From Methanobacteriota archaeon (GTDB lineage Bacteria > Myxococcota > UBA727 > JABDBI01): 54,573 nucleotides of DNA. The notes beneath the pieces were generated by a model that saw only the letters and a program-made list of their open reading frames with translations, did not search any database and was not told the DNA's origin. Both the position numbers and the translations under genes were made by a program. The stretch lies in contig JABDBI010000002.1 in NCBI GenBank assembly GCA_013288705.1, forward strand, positions 64,880 to 119,452, in the 5' to 3' direction. Of the stretch, positions 49,945-54,573 are shown piece by piece. Each line of letters opens with the position of its first letter. Positions within the stretch are counted from its first letter, which is position 1.

Positions 49945-50597
49945 CATTGTTTGTAGCGGCATTGTGTGTGGCGATTTCTGCGCACGCGGGAGCAATGTTG
50001 CCAGTGCTGCTCATTCGCGGTCTCGATCATCGAGATGTTGCGCTGCGACCCTTGCAAGAGAAGCTGCAAAATGAGGGTTTTGCCAATGTGCGTGTTGCGG
50101 CATTTACACCCAGGCATGGCACCGAGAGTATCGAGCTTGTGGCCAAGCAAGCGGAAGAAGTTGCCCAACAACTCATGAAAGATACTGGTAGCAAGCAGAT
50201 CGATGTGATCGGGTTTAGCATGGGCGCGCTTGCAGCTCGCTATGTGATTCAGCGCTTGGGCGGCAAGACCTTTGTGCGTAAGTTTATTTCCATCTCAGGG
50301 CCGCAACTTGGCACCTGGTCGGCCTATGTGCGCATGTTTCACGTCGCTGTGCGGGAGATGGCGCCGAATAGTAACTTTCTAAAGGATCTCGAGCGCGATA
50401 AAGATCCATTCGGCAAAGTCGAGTTGTATAGTTTTTACACGCCCTACGATATCATTGTGTTTCCGGCAAAGAACTCCATTTTACCAAACTCGACGGTGAA
50501 GAGTTTTCACGTCACGTTGCATCACCAAATGTTAAAAGATCCCGAAGTGCTCGATGCCGTTGTGCATGCGTTGCGGGAAGGTCCGCATGCCACGTAG
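49914..50597 (+). CDS. Exported lipase/esterase-like alpha/beta hydrolase
   Basis: 227 residues. A signal peptide (about 1-25, LFVAALCVAISAHAGA) precedes a lipase-like alpha/beta hydrolase. LPVLLIRGLDHRDVALRPLQ is near the oxyanion hole. The nucleophile elbow is DVIGFSMGALAARYVIQRL. SISGPQLGTWSAY follows, and the late His of KSFHVTLHHQ is a candidate catalytic base. It resembles EstA/LipA-type triacylglycerol lipases. It is translated in overlap with menC (31 bases) and menE (11 bases), so it sits inside the menaquinone operon, yet no menaquinone step is known to need it. Confidence 0.75.
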   Translation: MGYKLDLAKITLFVAALCVAISAHAGAMLPVLLIRGLDHRDVALRPLQEKLQNEGFANVRVAAFTPRHGTESIELVAKQAEEVAQQLMKDTGSKQIDVIGFSMGALAARYVIQRLGGKTFVRKFISISGPQLGTWSAYVRMFHVAVREMAPNSNFLKDLERDKDPFGKVELYSFYTPYDIIVFPAKNSILPNSTVKSFHVTLHHQMLKDPEVLDAVVHALREGPHAT

Positions 50598-51672
50598 TAA
50601 GAGAAAAGTCTTTGCGCTTTGCTCCACGCGTGACCCCGACCACATTAGACGCCAATGGCTTGCCGAGCTGTCCCCTTTCCAATCAGAAGAAAATGAGGCG
50701 TGCGTTATTCTGCCCACCTCGGGAAGTTCAGGAATTCCGAAGGCGGTATGTTTAACGTTTGCCCAGCTTGTTGCCAACGCAGAATCGGCGGTGACCAACG
50801 CAGAATTTTCTGCGGATAGCTGCGCTCTGCTATCGCTACCTCTTTACCATGTGGGTGGGCTGAGTGTGGTCATCAGGGCTGCATTGGTCGGCGGTAACTT
50901 GGCTAGAAAAGAGGCCGCGGGAGTGACACATCTGTCCTTGGTGCCAACCCAGCTGTATCGTATGATGCGCGATGACAATGCGTTGCGTGCATTGTCTAAG
51001 CTAAAAGTCATTACCGTCGGCGGTGCCCCACTATCGCCAGCGCTTGTGGATCTTGCCTTAGGGCATGGCCTTCCCATGATGACCACCTATGGGCTGAGCG
51101 AAATGGGGTCTCAGGTGGCGGCGACCAAGCCTGGGGCATCGCGAGAGGAATTGCTTTCTTCTGGGCGGTTACTTGCCAACCGTGAGCTCGTCATTGTTGA
51201 TGGCGAAATCTGCGTCAAAGGCCCATCTCTCTTTTCTGGCTACGTCGAAGGAGCGGTTTTGCGAAAACCCGTTGACGCACAGGGATTTTTTCATACTGGA
51301 GACATGGGCTTCGTTGATGAAAAGGGGCTTTTGCATGTGCGTGGTCGCAAAGACAACATGATGATCTCGGGGGGCGAGAATATTCAAGCAGAAGAAATTG
51401 AAGCTGCGCTTCGCCTACATGAAGGTGTTGAAGAAGCCGTAGTTGTAGCCAAACCAGATGCCGAATATGGGCAAAGACCAGTCGCTTTTGTAAAAGCTGT
51501 CGCCAGCCATGATCTTCCCCCTGATACACTGCGTGGCCATCTTGAGCAGCATGTGGCGCGCTTTAAGATTCCCGATACCTTTCTGCCATGGCCAAGCCAT
51601 TTGCCAGGTGACTCATTGAAAATACAGCGCCGAAGTTTTCAAAGAGAGTTGGCGCTGCTTAAGTCGATCTGA
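50587..51672 (+). CDS. menE: o-Succinylbenzoate-CoA ligase, short form
   Basis: ANL-superfamily adenylating enzyme that activates o-succinylbenzoate for MenB. 361 residues from ATG 50587, about 90 fewer than typical MenE. The N-terminal ~80-100 residues before the P-loop are reduced. Motifs: P-loop ILPTSGSSGIPKAVCLT, TVGGAPLSPAL, MTTYGLSEMGSQVAA, FHTGDMGFVDEKG, RGRKDNMMISGGENI and the C-terminal catalytic Lys (SLKIQRRSF). It closes the menaquinone operon. Its 3' end overlaps convergent purE by 34 bases. Confidence 0.9.
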   Translation: MPRSKRKVFALCSTRDPDHIRRQWLAELSPFQSEENEACVILPTSGSSGIPKAVCLTFAQLVANAESAVTNAEFSADSCALLSLPLYHVGGLSVVIRAALVGGNLARKEAAGVTHLSLVPTQLYRMMRDDNALRALSKLKVITVGGAPLSPALVDLALGHGLPMMTTYGLSEMGSQVAATKPGASREELLSSGRLLANRELVIVDGEICVKGPSLFSGYVEGAVLRKPVDAQGFFHTGDMGFVDEKGLLHVRGRKDNMMISGGENIQAEEIEAALRLHEGVEEAVVVAKPDAEYGQRPVAFVKAVASHDLPPDTLRGHLEQHVARFKIPDTFLPWPSHLPGDSLKIQRRSFQRELALLKSI

Positions 51673-52175
51673 ACGCTCGCAGTTTTGGCTGTTTGTTGGC
51701 CTATCCAATGGGTGAGTGTCTTGCGAACCTCCGCATTGCCCACGGCTAGAATTCGCGCCGCCAAAAGACCGGCATTTTTAGCCCCAGCTTGTCCGATGGC
51801 AACCGTCGCCACGGGCACGCCACCTGGCATCTGTGCGATGGCTAGCAAAGCATCAATGCCATTTAGCGCAGTGGCATTCAGGGGGACCCCGATGATCGGT
51901 AGCCAAGTCTTGGCTGCGAGCACCCCAGGAAGCGCAGCTGACGCGCCAGCACCCGCGATGATCACAGCTAAGCCACGCCCCGCTGCTTCATGTGCATAAG
52001 CGAAAGTGAGATCGGGCGTGCGATGGGCAGAAAGTACCCTGATCTCAAAGGGAATTTGCAGCTCCTCCAGCACAGTCGCAGCAGGCATCATAGCCGGCAA
52101 GTCGCTTTGGCTACCCATGAGAATGCCGACGCGTGGAGAATCTGTGGTGAAATATTGAAAGTGTGTATGGGTCAT
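51639..52175 (-). CDS. purE: N5-carboxyaminoimidazole ribonucleotide mutase (PurE)
   Basis: Purine synthesis, rearranging N5-CAIR to CAIR. 178 residues. Substrate loops GILMGSQSDLPAM and VLSAHRTPDLTFAYAHEAAG, then AGAGASAALPGVLAAKTWLP and GIDALLAIAQMPGGVPVATV. PurK, its usual partner, is not in the window. It is divergent from rpsA. Confidence 0.95.
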   Translation of the reverse strand: MTHTHFQYFTTDSPRVGILMGSQSDLPAMMPAATVLEELQIPFEIRVLSAHRTPDLTFAYAHEAAGRGLAVIIAGAGASAALPGVLAAKTWLPIIGVPLNATALNGIDALLAIAQMPGGVPVATVAIGQAGAKNAGLLAARILAVGNAEVRKTLTHWIGQQTAKTASVQIDLSSANSL

Positions 52176-52203
52176 GTGGCGGGCTTAATACGACGAATCC
52201 CTT

Positions 52204-52234
52204 TTGACAAATGGATTCAAATGAACGATAAAAT
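52204..52234 (+). promoter_or_regulatory. Putative promoter of rpsA
   Basis: A perfect -35 TTGACA (52204-52209) and -10 TAAAAT (52229-52234) with a longish 19-base spacer, in the 147-base gap between purE and rpsA. The transcript would have a leader of about 80 bases, room for S1-type autoregulation. Confidence 0.5.
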
Positions 52235-52322
52235 CGGCCTTTACGAAACCCGTTCATGACGAAAGTGCGTCTTATGCACTTTAGGTCATCGCAGAAATGA
52301 TAAAGAAGGTAGAACAAGATAT

Positions 52323-54080
52323 ATGGAACCACAACAAAACCCAGTGACACGAAAAAACGAAGAGGAATTGTCTTTTGCCGATCTGTTGAATGAGAGCTTT
52401 GCCCGTGATGAAGTCATTGAAGGTGAGATTGTATCGGCGCTCGTTTTATCCGTGAACAAAGATTTTGTCTTGGTTGATTGTGGTTACAAGTCAGAAGGGT
52501 TGATTGCCACCAACGAATTTCCCAGTGTGAACGGTGAGCCCCAAATCAAAGTGGGCGATCGTGTCGATGTGATGGTTGAGTCTCGCGAAGATGAGACAGG
52601 CCACATGGTGCTCAGTAAAGAAAAAGCCGACCGCGTGAAAGTGTGGGACGATATTTCTGAAGCTTGTGAGCGCGACGAAGTGGTCGAAGGCACTGTGGTG
52701 GGCCGTGTGAAGGGCGGTTTGCAAGTAGACATCGGCGTGCGCGCCTTTTTGCCAGGCAGCCAAGTGGATTTGCGCCCTGTTCGCAACCTTGAGCGGCTGA
52801 TCGGCGAGCGATTTCAGTTTAAAGTCATTAAGTTTAACAAGAAGCGTGGCAACATTGTGCTCAGCCGCCGCGCTCTTCTTGAGAAAGAACGCGAAGAAAA
52901 ACGTGGCGTGACGTTACTGCACTTGCATGAAGGCGCAGTGATGGAAGGCATCGTGAAGAACCTCACTGACTATGGCGCCTTTATCGATCTTGGCGGCGTA
53001 GATGGTTTGCTTCACGTAACCGACATGAGCTGGGGTCGCGTGCAAAATCCCAGCGAGCTCTTTCAGGTGGGCAGCAAGGTCACTGTGAAAGTGCTGAAAT
53101 ATGATTCAGAGCATGAGCGCGTTTCGCTTGGTATGAAGCAGACCCAAGATGACCCCTGGTTGAAGGCGCAAGAGCTCTTCCCGGTAGGCACCCGTGTGAA
53201 AGGGAAGGTTGTTTCGCTCACCGACTATGGCGCATTTATCGAGCTCATTCCGGGTGTGGAAGGTCTTATCCACGTATCGGAAATGTCTTGGACCAAGCGT
53301 GTGAAGCATCCGTCGAAGATCGTCAATATTGGTGATGATGTGGAAGCCCTGGTGCTCGACATCGACCAAGAGAACAAGCGTATTTCTCTCGGCATGAAGC
53401 AAGTAGAGCCCAATCCGTGGACCTTGTTGGAAGAGCGTTATCCCGTGGGTACGGTTATCCGTGGCCAGGTGCGTAACCTTACCGACTTTGGTATTTTCAT
53501 TGGCATCGAAGATGGCATCGATGGTTTGGTGCACATCAGCGACTTGTCGTGGACACATCGTGTGAAGCATCCATCTGAAATGTTCCAGAAGGGCGACGAA
53601 GTTGAAGCTGTGGTGCTCAATATCGATGCTGAAAACGAGCGTTTTTCTCTCGGTATTAAGCAGCTGCACGAAGATCCCTGGGGTCGTATCCCCCATGTGT
53701 ACCCACGTGGTGCGCGTGTGAAGGGTAAAGTGACCAAGGTTGCAGACTTCGGTGCATTTGTGGAAATTGAGCCAGGTATTGATGGTCTTTGCCACGTATC
53801 GGAATTCTCCGAGGATCACATAGAGGATCCATATAGCTTCGTGAAAGCTGGCGATGAAGTCGAAGTGATGATCATCGATATCGATTCTGAAGAGCGCAAG
53901 ATTGGCTTGTCGATGAAGGCGATCTCCAAGGCTGAGAAGGGTGTTGATTATCGCTCATATTTGGCACAGCAGAAGCCGTCTGCTGCACCGATGAAGAATG
54001 GCAAGGGTATGGGAACTTTCGGCGAGGCTTTTAAAGACAAGCTGAGCATGAATGCTGTTTCCGACAAAGATAAAGAATAA
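52323..54080 (+). CDS. rpsA: 30S ribosomal protein S1
   Basis: RNA-binding ribosomal protein that helps load mRNA. 585 residues with six S1 (OB-fold) repeats beginning at about residues 34, 117, 202, 287, 374 and 461. The last four follow the pattern G-x-V-x(3)-DYGAF(V/I)-(D/E)-x(n)-GL-(L/I/V/C)-H-(V/I)-(S/T) and are the most alike. Repeats 1 and 2 are divergent (ribosome-binding in E. coli S1). A short Lys/Met-rich tail ends the protein. It is followed by murJ after 11 bases. Confidence 0.97.
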   Translation: MEPQQNPVTRKNEEELSFADLLNESFARDEVIEGEIVSALVLSVNKDFVLVDCGYKSEGLIATNEFPSVNGEPQIKVGDRVDVMVESREDETGHMVLSKEKADRVKVWDDISEACERDEVVEGTVVGRVKGGLQVDIGVRAFLPGSQVDLRPVRNLERLIGERFQFKVIKFNKKRGNIVLSRRALLEKEREEKRGVTLLHLHEGAVMEGIVKNLTDYGAFIDLGGVDGLLHVTDMSWGRVQNPSELFQVGSKVTVKVLKYDSEHERVSLGMKQTQDDPWLKAQELFPVGTRVKGKVVSLTDYGAFIELIPGVEGLIHVSEMSWTKRVKHPSKIVNIGDDVEALVLDIDQENKRISLGMKQVEPNPWTLLEERYPVGTVIRGQVRNLTDFGIFIGIEDGIDGLVHISDLSWTHRVKHPSEMFQKGDEVEAVVLNIDAENERFSLGIKQLHEDPWGRIPHVYPRGARVKGKVTKVADFGAFVEIEPGIDGLCHVSEFSEDHIEDPYSFVKAGDEVEVMIIDIDSEERKIGLSMKAISKAEKGVDYRSYLAQQKPSAAPMKNGKGMGTFGEAFKDKLSMNAVSDKDKE

Positions 54081-54091
54081 AGGCCGCCACG

Positions 54092-54573
54092 ATGGAGGGG
54101 CAAGGCATCGATGAAGTGCGCGCGCCTGTGGACGCGCATGCGGCTGAAGCCGGCAAAATAACCCGCGGCGCAGGTGTGGTGGCTTTTTTCACCAGCATCT
54201 CGCGGGTTGCCGGCCTCGCGCGTGATTTGGTCATGAGCCATCTTTTTGGCGCCACGGCCATCTCTGATGCTTTTAACGTCGCGTTTGTTATCCCCAACAT
54301 GATGCGCCGCTTCGTCGCAGAAGGGGCGCTGACTGTTTCGTTCATTCCCGTCTATACAGAAGTCAGGCATAAGCAGGGCGACGACAAAGCAAAGGATTTC
54401 TACCGCGCGACCCTTGGACTGTTGCTGATTCTGCTCGTGCTATTGACGCTTGGTGGTGTTCTAGCTGCGCGCCCCATGGTCTATGCGTTGGCCAGCGGGT
54501 TTGCTGAAGATCCGCAAAAATATGAACTGACCATTTCGCTTACGCGATGGATGTTCCCCTATATATTTTTTGT
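54092..54573 (+). CDS. murJ: Lipid II flippase MurJ, C-terminus cut by window edge
   Basis: 160 codons are visible from ATG 54092. A cytoplasmic N-terminus is followed by the MurJ start region VAFFTSISRVAGLARDLVMS and HLFGATAISDAFNVAFVIPN, then MMRRFVAEGALTVSFIPVYT, with the Arg residues and the ALTVSF segment typical of the family. TM helices 1-3 are partly covered. MurJ flips lipid-linked peptidoglycan precursors. It is probably co-transcribed with rpsA. Confidence 0.94.
   Translation, partial: MEGQGIDEVRAPVDAHAAEAGKITRGAGVVAFFTSISRVAGLARDLVMSHLFGATAISDAFNVAFVIPNMMRRFVAEGALTVSFIPVYTEVRHKQGDDKAKDFYRATLGLLLILLVLLTLGGVLAARPMVYALASGFAEDPQKYELTISLTRWMFPYIFF

Overview
The window is a gene-dense bacterial chromosome segment. 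The lineage is Gram-negative: there are TolR/TolA/TolB, Lgt, several lipoprotein signals, MreB and MurJ. It respires with menaquinone made by the classical o-succinylbenzoate route and has an F1Fo ATP synthase with separate b and b' subunits. Paired b/b', a sigma-54 activator with FHA and GAF domains, and secreted lipoproteins of unknown function fit a deltaproteobacterial-type lineage (Myxococcota/Bdellovibrionota/UBA10199-like). No 16S gene is present, so this placement is inference. No plasmid, phage, transposase, rRNA or CRISPR array is visible. No gap exceeds 300 bases; the longest are 9727-9947, 10555-10736, 3367-3522 and 52176-52322, and all are described.

Layout. 1-3425 (minus): tRNA-Lys, rpmG, lpdA, lipB and a 2-oxoacid dehydrogenase E2 gene cut by the window edge. 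3523-4599 (plus): an isolated rplC and a small conserved gene. 4504-7570 (minus): dacB and a TreY-like gene that has lost its catalytic residues. 7586-10660: a DASS anion transporter, then an accessory patch with a nucleotidyltransferase pair, a leftover transporter 3' end and a HicAB module, separated by three copies of one palindromic repeat. 10737-16603 (plus): ATP synthase genes b', b, delta, alpha, gamma, AtpZ, AtpI, a, c, with no beta or epsilon; prmA follows. 17482-20785: pdxA (minus), then lgt-thyA-folA. 20859-23437 (minus): three exported proteins. 23529-24827 (plus): crcB, DUF190, yefM-yoeB. 24793-29954 (minus): lon, aldehyde dehydrogenase, ampG. 30023-35970 (minus): coaBC, a TPR membrane protein, the FHA-GAF-sigma-54 activator and two probable lipoproteins, tightly packed. 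36024-40209 (plus): a small HEAT-like gene, mreB, a LolB-like lipoprotein, and dppD/dppF-type ATPases. 40222-40497 (minus): a small exported HMA protein. 40565-51672 (plus): tolR-tolA-tolB running with overlaps into menG-F-D-H-B-A-C, a lipase-like gene and menE. 51639-52175 (minus): purE. 52323 to the end (plus): rpsA and the start of murJ.

The most unusual content is: (i) a full-length but catalytically dead maltooligosyltrehalose-synthase homologue; (ii) two families of GC-rich palindromes, six of whose nine copies lie in frame inside prmA, ampG, menD and menC, in linker or loop positions; (iii) sharp switches in strand composition within and between genes, with the coding palindromes always in the same orientation relative to the G-rich strand; (iv) toxin-like cassettes between palindrome copies, one flanked by a diverged duplicate of a transporter 3' end; (v) incomplete textbook operons (ATP synthase, Tol, S10, Dpp).
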